Below are positions 37,241 through 45,949 of a stretch of 64,000 bases of DNA, one piece after another. Position 1 is the first letter of the stretch. Each line of letters begins with the position of its first letter. Position numbers and translations under genes: made by a program. Under the pieces are notes generated by a model. The model was not told the DNA's origin. It saw only the letters and a program-made list of their open reading frames with translations, and ran no database searches. This DNA comes from Flavobacteriales bacterium (GTDB lineage Bacteria > Bacteroidota > Bacteroidia > Flavobacteriales_D > Crocinitomicaceae): NCBI GenBank assembly GCA_947449575.1, contig CANFRV010000001.1, forward strand, positions 1 to 64,000. The letters are read 5' to 3'.

Positions 37241-38047
37241 ATGAGTAAGAATATATATCTAGTTTTACATGATTTTACTCCAGTGGGTGATGCAGCTTTA
37301 AAATATGCAGTTGCTTTGAGCAGTAATCTCACCAATGAAATTAAACTTGTAAATCTTGTCGCTGACAAAAAAGAGGTGGATGCTTCTACTTCTAAATTAA
37401 ATGAAATTATTTCTAACATAAAGCCAGGACCAAATACCGAAATTACTAGTTTGGTGAGAGTAGGTTCTATATTTGATGATGTTGCCAAAATAGTAAAGGA
37501 AGAAAAGGCAAATCTTATCATAATGGGTACTCATGGTTCCAAAGGATTTCAAAAAATATTTGGAAGTTATGCGATGAAGGTCATTACAAGTTCAGATATC
37601 CCATTTTTTGTTATTCAACAAGAAACAGAGGCTAAACCTGTCAAAAGGATTTTAGTTCCTATTGATTTAGAAAAGGAAAGTTTACAAATAGTTCATATTG
37701 CGGGAGATTTAGCAAAAATGTATGACGCTGAAGTATATGTGGTGGCTGAAAAGCACGATGATGTTTTATTAAGTCAGAGAATAAAAAATAGGATATTAAT
37801 TGTGCGAAATCAATACGAAGAAAGAAATATTAAATGTACTATTGAATTAATAAAAGGTTCGGGTTCATATGCCACTAAAATTATGGCATTCAGTATGGAG
37901 CAGAACATTGATCTTATTGCTTTTGCATACCATACATCTAGTTTATTGCCTCAATTTGATACATTCGCACAATCTTTAATAATGAATAAAGAACTATTGC
38001 CTTGTGTCATTGTAAATTCTAAATTATCTTCATCAATTTCTTATTAA
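37241..38047 (+). CDS. Universal stress protein, two Usp domains
   Basis: A cytoplasmic protein of 268 residues made of two UspA-type alpha/beta domains (about 1-130 and 137-265). The first keeps the ATP-binding pattern GTHGSKGFQKIFGS, typical of ATP-binding Usp proteins. The second lacks this glycine loop (IAFAYHTSSLLPQFDTF), so only one nucleotide site is expected. Usp proteins respond to starvation and stress, but no exact role can be read. It is 8 bases upstream of the cvfB-like gene. Confidence 0.9.
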   Translation: MSKNIYLVLHDFTPVGDAALKYAVALSSNLTNEIKLVNLVADKKEVDASTSKLNEIISNIKPGPNTEITSLVRVGSIFDDVAKIVKEEKANLIIMGTHGSKGFQKIFGSYAMKVITSSDIPFFVIQQETEAKPVKRILVPIDLEKESLQIVHIAGDLAKMYDAEVYVVAEKHDDVLLSQRIKNRILIVRNQYEERNIKCTIELIKGSGSYATKIMAFSMEQNIDLIAFAYHTSSLLPQFDTFAQSLIMNKELLPCVIVNSKLSSSISY

Positions 38048-38055
38048 AATATAAA

Positions 38056-38883
38056 ATGAAATTAGGTGAATATAATATTCTAACAATACTTAGAATAACA
38101 ACTGTTGGGGCTTATTTAGGTGACGAATTTGATAATGATGTTTTGTTGCCCAACAAATATTTAACACAGCAAATGTCTGTTGGGGAAGATATAAAAGTAT
38201 TCTTATACAAAGATTCGGAAGATCGTTTGGTGGCAACTACTGAAAAACCATATATTGTTTTAAATGAATTTGCCTACCTAAAAGTGAAAGAGGTCAATCC
38301 ATATGGTGCTTTTTTAGATTGGGGATTAGAAAAGGATCTTTTGGTACCCTTTCGTGAACAAACAAATAATTTAGAAGAAGATAAGTATTATTTGATTTAT
38401 CTGATGTTGGACGAATCAACAGATCGACTTGTTGCTACAGCGAAGACAAATAAGAAATTTTCAACCGACACATCTGAAATTGAACTTGATAAAGAAGTTT
38501 CCTTATTAATTTGCGAAACATTTGATGTAGGTGTCAAAGTGGTTGTCAATGGAAAATTCTTAGGGATTATTTATCACAGTGATCTTACACGTAGACTTCG
38601 TCGGGGTGATACAGAGACTGGATTTGTTTTCAATATTAGAGAAGATGGTAAATTAGATGTTCGATTAGAAAAATCAGGATATCAAAAAGTGGAACCATCT
38701 GCAGAACGATTGCTTGCTTTGATTAAAAATAGAAAAGGTACGCTATTTTTAACCGATAAGAGTGATCCAGATGATATTAGAGATCAAGTAGGAATGAGTA
38801 AAAAAACATTCAAACAAGCAATCGGGAATTTATACAAAAATAAATTAATCCAGTTAAATCCAGATTCGATCTCGATTATTTGA
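38056..38883 (+). CDS. cvfB: CvfB-family S1-domain RNA-binding protein
   Basis: A protein of 275 residues with S1-type OB folds. The first covers about residues 1-60 and another 65-130 (VKEVNPYGAFLDWGLEKDLLVP is the S1 signature). A third degenerate one lies at about 145-205, followed by a C-terminal winged helix (KSDPDDIRDQVGMSKKTFKQAIGNLYKNKLIQL). This order is the CvfB/YitL family, which binds RNA and influences gene expression in staphylococci. It is the second gene of a probable operon with usp and converges with the response regulator gene. Confidence 0.9.
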   Translation: MKLGEYNILTILRITTVGAYLGDEFDNDVLLPNKYLTQQMSVGEDIKVFLYKDSEDRLVATTEKPYIVLNEFAYLKVKEVNPYGAFLDWGLEKDLLVPFREQTNNLEEDKYYLIYLMLDESTDRLVATAKTNKKFSTDTSEIELDKEVSLLICETFDVGVKVVVNGKFLGIIYHSDLTRRLRRGDTETGFVFNIREDGKLDVRLEKSGYQKVEPSAERLLALIKNRKGTLFLTDKSDPDDIRDQVGMSKKTFKQAIGNLYKNKLIQLNPDSISII

Positions 38884-38905
38884 TTTTATTTCATATGCGA
38901 TTGAT

Positions 38906-39649
38906 TTACAAAGACATTAGTTCTTTAAATCGAATCGCTTGCCTCCGGGAAATCTCGACTTTTTCACCTTCTTTTAGTTCAATCATCAATCCTCCATTGA
39001 ACCAATTTTCGATCGTGCTAATCCATTTTAAGTTGATAATGAATTTTCTATTTGCTCGAAAGAAGTATTCAGGATCTAGACGTTCTTCAAAACTATTTAA
39101 TGACCTTAAAAGTAAAGGCCTGTATCCGTCAAAATAAACTTTAACATAGTTTCCGTCCGATTCTAACATTCTTATTCTATTCAATTCTATAAACCACGTT
39201 TTTTCGCCATCTTTAATGAAAACACTATCAGATAAAGTTAATTGTCGATCTTTTCTTGAAGTTTGCCCTTCTAATTTTGAAATAAAATCTTCTTCTTTTT
39301 GATTTATCTTTTTGACAGATTCTTGCAATCGATTAGGGTCAACGGGTTTTAAAATATAATCGAGTGCATTGATTTCAAATGCTTTTAAAGCAAATTCATC
39401 ATAAGCTGTTACAAATATTACTTTTGGAATCTCCTCTAGTTGTTTTAACATTTCAAATCCTGTCATACCTGGCATTGAAATGTCTAAGAAAATTAATTCA
39501 GGTTTTAAATCTTTAATCATTAAAATCGCTTCTTCTCCATTTTTGGCTTCTCCAATAATGTCAATTTCATCGTATTGTTTTAATAATGATTTCAGTTCTT
39601 CACGCGCTAATCTCTCATCATCAATAATTAATGTTCTTAAAGTTTTCAT
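38906..39649 (-). CDS. LytTR-family response regulator
   Basis: A protein of 247 residues. The receiver domain (1-120) has the acidic pair D10/D11, the phospho-acceptor in IFLDISMPG (D56), the Thr in FVTAYDEFALKAF and the Lys in ILKPVDP. Residues about 145-245 are a LytTR DNA-binding domain (FIELNRIRMLESDGNYVKVYF, SLNSFEERL, FFRANRKFIINLKWI). It regulates transcription after phosphorylation by the kinase encoded 51 bases upstream. Targets cannot be read from the sequence. Confidence 0.93.
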   Translation of the reverse strand: MKTLRTLIIDDERLAREELKSLLKQYDEIDIIGEAKNGEEAILMIKDLKPELIFLDISMPGMTGFEMLKQLEEIPKVIFVTAYDEFALKAFEINALDYILKPVDPNRLQESVKKINQKEEDFISKLEGQTSRKDRQLTLSDSVFIKDGEKTWFIELNRIRMLESDGNYVKVYFDGYRPLLLRSLNSFEERLDPEYFFRANRKFIINLKWISTIENWFNGGLMIELKEGEKVEISRRQAIRFKELMSL

Positions 39650-39700
39650 AGGTATTTTTATTATTTTTTAAATATCATATGGACCGAATAAGTATAAATT

Positions 39701-40717
39701 TTATATCTTAAAGGTGATCGAAGAAATTACTTTATTGTCTTTTTCAACAAGGTTAAATTTTGCCTTACCATTGTATTGCAGATCTAATCTTCTTCGCGTG
39801 TTTTCAATGCCAATTCCTAAATCAATCTCTGTTTTTAACGTCCCGGAATTTTCAATAGTTATGCTTATTTCATCATCCGATTTAATTGTTTTTATAGCAA
39901 TTTCTCCCCCTTCTATTAATGAAGATATGCCATGTTTAATAGCATTTTCCACCAACATTTGTACAGAAAATGGAGGGATCATAAAACTATTTAATTGGTC
40001 ATCTAACTCCCATTTTATAGTTAATCGTTCTTCAAATCGCACCTTTTCTAGGTCTAAATAATTGGAAACCATTTCTATTTCTTCACTTAATGGGACTAGA
40101 TTTAATTTCCCGAACATTAAAGATTTTCTCAAAAGATTCGACAAAGTAGTGACCGAGGTTTTTGCTTTGGAGGGATCGATTTCAATAAGTGCACGAATAC
40201 TATTCAATGAGTTAAACAAAAAATGAGGATTCAGTTGCGTTCTAAGATTCTTTAATTCAATTTCATTCCTGCTAGCTTCTAAACTTAGGTTATTAATTTC
40301 CTGCTTTCTGGACTTACTGAAAAAATGATATGTAAAATATAGAGCATTCCAAAATAGCACCAAAACACAGTTAGAAAGGATTTCTATTAGAATTTTTAAT
40401 GATGAGATAGGTTCGTCTACTCCAAATGAGATGAGGTTTGTACAGATAACAATTAGAATAGCACAGATTAAGGAAGAAATAATAATTCGAGGGAAGAGGG
40501 GAGGTAATTTTATTTCTAACCACCCTAATTTGAAAAACATCTTTCTCATTAAATGCGTGAAGAAAATTGATAATGATATAAATGAAATAATATGGAAAAA
40601 GAGTGTTGAATTAACTTTTTTTGAATCGTCGACATAAAATGCAAAAGCGACCAGAATTCCATAGGATAGCCATCCACCTATTTGCGCTCCCCAATATAAT
40701 AATCGCGATGAATTCAT
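39701..40717 (-). CDS. LytS/YehU-type sensor histidine kinase
   Basis: An inner-membrane protein of 338 residues. Four hydrophobic segments in the first 140 residues form the sensor. The phospho-acceptor histidine lies in LRTQLNPHFLFNSLNSIRALI (about residue 165), the LytS/His_kinase type. The ATPase N-box is PFSVQMLVENAIKHGI (about 255-270), and the G-box LGIGIENTRRRLDLQY follows. The response regulator gene is the next gene downstream. The signal is unknown. Confidence 0.92.
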   Translation of the reverse strand: MNSSRLLYWGAQIGGWLSYGILVAFAFYVDDSKKVNSTLFFHIISFISLSIFFTHLMRKMFFKLGWLEIKLPPLFPRIIISSLICAILIVICTNLISFGVDEPISSLKILIEILSNCVLVLFWNALYFTYHFFSKSRKQEINNLSLEASRNEIELKNLRTQLNPHFLFNSLNSIRALIEIDPSKAKTSVTTLSNLLRKSLMFGKLNLVPLSEEIEMVSNYLDLEKVRFEERLTIKWELDDQLNSFMIPPFSVQMLVENAIKHGISSLIEGGEIAIKTIKSDDEISITIENSGTLKTEIDLGIGIENTRRRLDLQYNGKAKFNLVEKDNKVISSITFKI

Positions 40718-40760
40718 TCTGTAAAAATAAGATAATCGACGATTGTTTAAGTGAAAAATG

Positions 40761-40768
40761 TATATTTG
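40761..40768 (+). promoter_or_regulatory. -7 box (TATATTTG) before the exported protein gene
   Basis: TATATTTG lies 80 bases before the start at 40848. The TTG partner was not found, so this is a weak call. Confidence 0.3.
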
Positions 40769-40847
40769 GTTGAAAATATTAGTTTGGTGGTTTAAATGAA
40801 GGTTAATTTAAAATTTTAGCATAATTTTTAGTGGTAATTCGAAGTAT

Positions 40848-41747
40848 ATGAGAAAACTTTTCCTCATTCTGTTAGTATTTGTAAATCAAAGTTTTTCTCA
40901 GACTTTTCGTGCTACTAATTTTGGTCTTTCTACTGGGATTGTTTTAAATTTTGGAACACATGTGAATTCTATGGGATTGTTTGCAAAAGCCTACTACACG
41001 GATTATTTTTATCAATTAAATATCGGAACCACTCAAACATGGAATCTAAAAAGCTTTGGGAATCGAAGGAAATTTTGGGAATCTCGAAATTATTTAGGAG
41101 TTGTTCTTTTAGGAGGTAAAAAAGATAATTTAATTGATTTTCAGTTGGATGGAGTGCTTCATCAGACAACATATAGAAATGCAATTGGGTATAATTATTT
41201 GTGGTATTTTGACCGTGCAGGAACAACGCAGAGATCAGGAGGTTGGGGAGTGAATCTGAATAAAGTGGGTTTATATTTTGAAAACGACATATTTGCTGGT
41301 CAAGGAAAAGATCGATTCAGAACGGGACATCTAATGGCTTCGTTTCGATATCTTAATTTTAAATTTGCCACCGGAGTTTATTTATGGACTGGTGAAACAA
41401 GGGGTACAGATTGGATAAGAAATTACTCGTCGAAATGTCCTTACGGATACAAAGATTTAAGTAGTTTACCCTATGGAAAGACAAGTCATGGAATATTGTA
41501 TGGATCCATATTTTATAGCCTTCCGTATGGGCAATCGACATGTTTTAAGATAGGAATCGATAGTGATAATGTTCGTAACGGGATTCAAAATAAATTAATT
41601 CATGATTTGATTTTTTTACCGAAGAGTATCGAACATAAAACACCTCATTATCCACGTTTAAATGAGGATGGGTTTCCTGTTTTTGAAAAAAGTGAAGTAA
41701 GAAAAGATAAATTTTTCATACAAACAGGGTTGAATGAATTTTTGTAA
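40848..41747 (+). CDS. Exported beta-rich protein, possible polymorphic toxin type 23-like family
   Basis: A protein of 299 residues with a signal peptide (about 1-18, ending SFS). The mature part has strong beta-strand character from residue 20 on (FRATNFGLSTGIVLNFG). Landmarks are FENDIFAGQGKDRFRTGHL (about residue 145) and FKIGIDSDNVRNGIQNKLIHDLIFLP (about 230-255). The ND...G..RxRT and IGIDSxxVR patterns recall Bacteroidota proteins labelled polymorphic toxin type 23, but I rely on memory. A plain outer-membrane barrel is the alternative. It converges on the TerB-like gene, 18 bases away. Confidence 0.55.
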   Translation: MRKLFLILLVFVNQSFSQTFRATNFGLSTGIVLNFGTHVNSMGLFAKAYYTDYFYQLNIGTTQTWNLKSFGNRRKFWESRNYLGVVLLGGKKDNLIDFQLDGVLHQTTYRNAIGYNYLWYFDRAGTTQRSGGWGVNLNKVGLYFENDIFAGQGKDRFRTGHLMASFRYLNFKFATGVYLWTGETRGTDWIRNYSSKCPYGYKDLSSLPYGKTSHGILYGSIFYSLPYGQSTCFKIGIDSDNVRNGIQNKLIHDLIFLPKSIEHKTPHYPRLNEDGFPVFEKSEVRKDKFFIQTGLNEFL

Positions 41748-41765
41748 AGCACTTCAAATCGAAAT

Positions 41766-42179
41766 TCAATTATGATATAATTGAAAAATTTCTAATAATC
41801 TTTCTGGAGGAATAATTTTGTTAGGAAATGAATTCATTTCATTCAATACTTGCTCTATTGCTAATGGATTGAGCCCCATTCTAATTCCTGCCTCTTTAAT
41901 GTAGTTTATTTCTAAATGACTTGTTTCTAAATCAACATTCATTAATAAAACTAAGCGATGAAATTGAACAATACGGTCTACTTCCAGTTTTGGCGGCATA
42001 AATTTAATGTATTGTTCGAATAGAATTTTAAAATCGTCAACAGTTACACCTAATTGTGCAGCGATAGTTAATAAAAATTGAAATTCAATGTCGCGAACAT
42101 CATTGTCAGCTTGCGCTACTTTAATCAGTTCGGCAAGTAAACTTTTATTTATTTTATTTTCTTCATTTCTGTTTGACAT
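41766..42179 (-). CDS. TerB-like helical protein
   Basis: A small cytoplasmic protein of 137 residues, all alpha. The sequence LLAELIKVAQADNDVRDIEFQFLLTIAAQLGV matches the start of TerB-type domains, which hold two metal-binding acidic residues. The later FHRLVLLMNVDLETSHLEINYIKEAGIRMGL is their second half. TerB was named for tellurite resistance, but most such proteins have no known role. It starts 12 bases after the upstream hydrolase stop, so the two are likely co-transcribed. Confidence 0.8.
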   Translation of the reverse strand: MSNRNEENKINKSLLAELIKVAQADNDVRDIEFQFLLTIAAQLGVTVDDFKILFEQYIKFMPPKLEVDRIVQFHRLVLLMNVDLETSHLEINYIKEAGIRMGLNPLAIEQVLNEMNSFPNKIIPPERLLEIFQLYHN

Positions 42180-42191
42180 AGGTTCTTTTTC

Positions 42192-43019
42192 TTAAGCAGT
42201 GTGATCAATCAAGAAAAAACCACATGTTATTTCACATACTTTTTGGAGATGTTCAGGTAATTTGTCTTCTAGCCAAGGTTGAGTTGCTCCAAAAGTATGT
42301 TCTGCATCTTCAATTTCAAACAATCTTGTTTTCAGCCATGTTGCTATATTTCGACTTTCTTCAATATCTACTGAAGTATCCATATCTCCATGAACCACAA
42401 AAGTTGTTTTGGTAGATTTTTTACAAGCTTGCTCAATGTTTAAAAAATCTCTATGTAGCTCAAAATCTTCATATTGAGAGTAATTGTTTGGCATTTTTTG
42501 TTTGGTTCTACCATTTTCAATAAATCGTTTTCCTTGTGTTTTCCATACTTTTAATAGAGTTCCTTCAGGAAATCGTTTTTCAATATCACAAATGGCTGCC
42601 CAGGTTGAAATTTTGGTTATTCTTGAATCTGAAGCAGTTAGTAAAGCTATTCCACCACCTCTTGAGTGACCAATTAAATAAATATCAGGTAAAGTAGGGA
42701 ATTGAGTTTCTAACCAATTTAAAACTTGTTGAACGTCATAGACTTCTTTAGAATAATTATTTTCTTCAAAACTTTCTAAATCAGTAAAATCGATGGGGTT
42801 TTCAATCGTCCCGCCGTTGTGACTCATGTTGAATTTACAAAAACCAAAACCAAGATCAGTATAAAACTTTTCTACTAAATTCCAACAACCCCAATCTTTA
42901 TAACCCATGTAGCCATGAATAAACAAAATAATTCGACCATTGAAATTGACAGGAACGACTAAATCGAGAAGACTTTTTCTGCCATTAGCGCCTGTGTAAA
43001 TCTGATTTTTTAAATTCAT
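42192..43019 (-). CDS. Alpha/beta hydrolase
   Basis: A cytoplasmic protein of 275 residues. It has the oxyanion strand IILFIHGYMGYKDWG near residue 30, the nucleophile elbow IYLIGHSRGGGIALL (GHSRG, about residue 118) and the acid/histidine region FVVHGDMDTSVDIEES and EIEDAEHTFG near the C-terminus. All catalytic triad residues seem present. Substrate unknown, probably an ester or lipid-like compound. It is first of a two-gene unit with the TerB-like gene. Confidence 0.9.
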   Translation of the reverse strand: MNLKNQIYTGANGRKSLLDLVVPVNFNGRIILFIHGYMGYKDWGCWNLVEKFYTDLGFGFCKFNMSHNGGTIENPIDFTDLESFEENNYSKEVYDVQQVLNWLETQFPTLPDIYLIGHSRGGGIALLTASDSRITKISTWAAICDIEKRFPEGTLLKVWKTQGKRFIENGRTKQKMPNNYSQYEDFELHRDFLNIEQACKKSTKTTFVVHGDMDTSVDIEESRNIATWLKTRLFEIEDAEHTFGATQPWLEDKLPEHLQKVCEITCGFFLIDHTA

Positions 43020-43238
43020 TTTTTTGATTTCTTAATATTTATCTTAACGCGAAAAAAAGAATTATCACATGGCTCAATTTTATTACAACTGTCTAGTAGC
43101 AGTGATCTTATTCTATATGTCAAAATTACAAATATCTTCGTTAATAATGAGATTTCACTTCCTGTTTTAAAAGTAATATTCAGATTCTTTACCTTTTATT
43201 TCAGTTCATTCATTATCTTTACCCTAGAAAGGTAAACT

Positions 43239-44243
43239 ATGAAAATATCAGGTTCAATTTACAGCGATAAAAATAGAACATTAGAAGTTGTTGTTAAAGA
43301 TTTAGTTCAACATCAAATTGAGCTTTTACATGTTGATTGCAACGATGATCTATCTGTTTTTGAAGATATTAAGCTAATTAGGTCTTGGTGTGATTTACCG
43401 ATTGATTTACATATTATTACTGCAGAACCAGATAAATACTTTGACTTACTTAGGGAAAACCCTGTTGAATATCTTACTTTTCAATACGAAGATCTAAAAT
43501 CACCTTTGAAAATACCTTCCGATATAACGGGAAAAAAAGGTTTAGCGGTTATTACCCCAACTCCAATATCCGTTTTTGAAGAGTATTCAGCGTATGATTT
43601 CATATTAATTATGGCGACAATTCCAGGGCAAAGTGGTGGAAAATTTGACGCTATTAATTTTACTAAAATTAGACAATTTAGAAAACAATTTCCTGAAAAA
43701 TCAATACATGTTGATGGCGGTGTAAATGGAGAAGTGTCTTTCATTTTAAGAAATATGGGGGTAAGTTCCTCTGTATCTGGATCTTATTTATTCAATGGTC
43801 CAAGTATAGGGCACGCGTTAATGAATTTGACTAAAAGAGACATGGAGTCAGAATTTATGATTAAAGATTTTATGATTCCTTTGACGGAATGCCCAGTCGT
43901 GCGTGAAAAAGATGTATCACTACAATCTGTTTTACTTTCTATTGATAAGGGAAATATGGGATTTTGCTTGGTCGTGGATGAAGGTAATAAATTCCAAGGA
44001 TTGGTTTCTAATGCAGATCTCCGAAAAGGAATGATCCGAAATTTACAGGACTTAAATAAAATTAATACGGACGAATTAATTAATAGAAATCCTATTTCAA
44101 TAGGGGAAGATGATACTGTTCTTTCTATGTTGAAATTAATTAAAAAGTGCCATTTTCCTATTATGTATTTGCCAGTGTTAAAAAAAGATGGTGAATCAGT
44201 GGGAATTGTTAATTTTACAAATCTGATTAAAGCAGAAATATGA
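43239..44243 (+). CDS. Ribulose-phosphate 3-epimerase-like domain fused to a CBS domain pair
   Basis: A fusion of 334 residues. Residues about 1-195 match the Rpe barrel: SGSIYSDKN, LLHVDCNDD, PIDLHIITAEP, ATIPGQSGGKF and IHVDGGVNGEVSFIL. The residues that bind metal and do acid-base chemistry in Rpe (Ser, HxD, His, the VDGG Asp) are all kept, while loops around them differ from the canonical Rpe at 35312. Residues about 200-334 are a CBS pair (MIKDFMIPLTECPVV, GFCLVVDEGNKFQGLVSNADLRKGMIRN, INRNPISIGEDDTVLSMLKLIKKCHFP, SVGIVNFTNLIK). CBS pairs usually bind adenine nucleotides. Its stop overlaps the DAHP synthase ATG by four bases (ATGA), so it is coupled to that gene. Confidence 0.85.
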   Translation: MKISGSIYSDKNRTLEVVVKDLVQHQIELLHVDCNDDLSVFEDIKLIRSWCDLPIDLHIITAEPDKYFDLLRENPVEYLTFQYEDLKSPLKIPSDITGKKGLAVITPTPISVFEEYSAYDFILIMATIPGQSGGKFDAINFTKIRQFRKQFPEKSIHVDGGVNGEVSFILRNMGVSSSVSGSYLFNGPSIGHALMNLTKRDMESEFMIKDFMIPLTECPVVREKDVSLQSVLLSIDKGNMGFCLVVDEGNKFQGLVSNADLRKGMIRNLQDLNKINTDELINRNPISIGEDDTVLSMLKLIKKCHFPIMYLPVLKKDGESVGIVNFTNLIKAEI

Positions 44244-45238
44244 TAATTCAACTAAAAGATCAAATAACAGCGGAAGAATCTGCTAAAATTGCTAGTGAAA
44301 TTCAAGCATTTCACATAGTGTATCAAAATAAAAACCTATTAATTACAGGTTCAGGAGTCAAAGAAGTTCCTCCGATTATTGAAAATAAAGTAGATCAATC
44401 TTGGGTTTTTCCAAATGATATGCAATTATCTTCTAAAAAATTCCAAGCGGAAAAGCGTGAAGTGAAAATTGGTCAAATTACCATTGGAGGAGCAACAAAT
44501 AATACGGTTTTGATTGGTGGTCCTTGTTCCGTTGAATCAGAAGAGCAAATACGTGAATCAGCTGAATTACTAGTTTCACTGGGATTGAGTACTCTTCGAG
44601 GGGGTTGCTACAAACCTAGAACAAGTCCTTACAGTTTTCAAGGAATGGAATTGGAAGGGTTGAAGTTATTAGCGAAGATGCGCTCAGAATATGGCTTAAA
44701 TGTGATAACTGAAGTGAGAGATGCTACTCAAATTGATGAAATTATTGAGTATTCAGATGTTATACAAATTGGTGCAAAAGCAATGTATGATCAAGGAATT
44801 CTTCGAGCTTGTGCAAAAACAAGAAAGCCAGTTTTAATTAAAAGAGGCTTTGGATCGACGTTGCAAGAATTTGTTCAAGCGGCTGAATTTGTGCTGTCGG
44901 GAGGGAATGAAAATGTGATATTATGTGAAAGAGGACTTCGTACTTTTGAAACGGGCACTCGTTTTACATTAGATCTCTGCGGTGTTGCTTGGTTGCAAGA
45001 GTATACTAATTTACCAATAATTTTAGATCCAAGTCACGCAATGGGGTATGCCTACGGTGTGCCAAGTTTAGCACGAGCATGCGTAGCTATGGGAATTGAC
45101 GGTTTATTGATTGAAGTTCATCCAAATCCAAAAGTGGCAAAATCGGATGCATCTCAACAACTTAATCATTCAGAATTTAAAGCATTAGTAGAAACACTTC
45201 GTCCAGTTGCTTCAAGCGTTGGATACACAATGATTTAA
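44240..45238 (+). CDS. 3-deoxy-7-phosphoheptulonate (DAHP) synthase, AroA type I-beta
   Basis: The first step of aromatic amino acid synthesis: phosphoenolpyruvate and erythrose 4-phosphate give DAHP. The 332-residue protein has an N-terminal ferredoxin-like domain of about 85 residues (IIQLKDQITAEESAKIASEI) then the barrel. Barrel motifs are VLIGGPCSVESEEQI, LRGGCYKPRTSPYSFQG, VLIKRGFGSTLQEFV, ILCERGLRTFETGTRF, LDPSHAMGYAYG and IEVHPNPKVAKSDASQQL. The N-terminal domain fits type I-beta regulation. It is translationally coupled to the Rpe-CBS gene, and a KdsC-like gene follows 9 bases later. Confidence 0.95.
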   Translation: MIIQLKDQITAEESAKIASEIQAFHIVYQNKNLLITGSGVKEVPPIIENKVDQSWVFPNDMQLSSKKFQAEKREVKIGQITIGGATNNTVLIGGPCSVESEEQIRESAELLVSLGLSTLRGGCYKPRTSPYSFQGMELEGLKLLAKMRSEYGLNVITEVRDATQIDEIIEYSDVIQIGAKAMYDQGILRACAKTRKPVLIKRGFGSTLQEFVQAAEFVLSGGNENVILCERGLRTFETGTRFTLDLCGVAWLQEYTNLPIILDPSHAMGYAYGVPSLARACVAMGIDGLLIEVHPNPKVAKSDASQQLNHSEFKALVETLRPVASSVGYTMI

Positions 45239-45247
45239 AAAAAAAAC

Positions 45248-45928
45248 ATGTTTTTAGAACAAAATATAAGAGGGATTTGCGATAAATATGGAGTCGACTA
45301 TTCAGATTTTTTAGGAGATTTGGGAGTTGAAAATGCTCTAGAGCTCTCAGTATTTGATCTTGAGGCAGTCTGCGATGAAAATAAAATTGATTTACATTCT
45401 TTACTATTCAAGCCAATGTTTAAGACCAATGGTTGGAAATTAAAGTTGAATAAGATTAAATTATTAGTGCTCGATGTGGATGGAGTTATGACTGATGGTG
45501 GTATGTATTTCACAGAAAACGGTGATCAAATAAAAAAATACAATACGAAAGATGGTATGGCCATCATACACTTGACAAAAAATAATTTTCAAGTAGCTAT
45601 TATTTCATCTGGCTTTAAGGATCAAATGGTTAAAGCGCGTTCTGAAATGTTAGGGATTCAGCATTGTTTCGTGGGCAGGTTTAAGAAGATTGAGATATTA
45701 TCTGATATTTGTGTGAAACTTGGCTTAGAATTAGACAATGTTGCAATAATAGGTGATGATGTGAATGATATGGAAATTATCAAAAGTGTTGGTTTCTCAG
45801 CTTGCCCAGTAGATGCAATGGATGCTGTAAAAACAAATGTGGATGTTATTTTGTCTAAAAAAGGAGGAGAAGGTTGTGTAAGAGAATTTATTGATTCTTA
45901 TTTACTTGATGAACCGTTAAATAATTGA
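45248..45928 (+). CDS. KdsC-like HAD phosphatase with an N-terminal helical extension
   Basis: A protein of 226 residues. Residues about 65-226 are a capless HAD domain of the KdsC/YrbI type: motif I LVLDVDGVMTDGGMYF, motif II IISSG, motif III/IV IIGDDVNDMEII. The family removes phosphate from KDO 8-phosphate or similar 9-carbon sugar acids. The first 60 residues are an added helical part (ICDKYGVDYSDFLGDLGVENA, then LEAVCDENKIDLHSLLF), reminiscent of ScdA_N/DUF1858-type helical domains but unidentified. The enzyme follows DAHP synthase in the operon, an unusual place for a KDO enzyme. Confidence 0.85.
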   Translation: MFLEQNIRGICDKYGVDYSDFLGDLGVENALELSVFDLEAVCDENKIDLHSLLFKPMFKTNGWKLKLNKIKLLVLDVDGVMTDGGMYFTENGDQIKKYNTKDGMAIIHLTKNNFQVAIISSGFKDQMVKARSEMLGIQHCFVGRFKKIEILSDICVKLGLELDNVAIIGDDVNDMEIIKSVGFSACPVDAMDAVKTNVDVILSKKGGEGCVREFIDSYLLDEPLNN

Positions 45929-45949
45929 ATGAATAAAGATTGAATAGGT

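Noticed and set aside
43784-44251. Antisense frame of 155 codons under the Rpe-CBS gene
   Set aside because: It mirrors the coding strand of a well-supported fusion gene and has serine/phenylalanine-rich composition typical of shadows.
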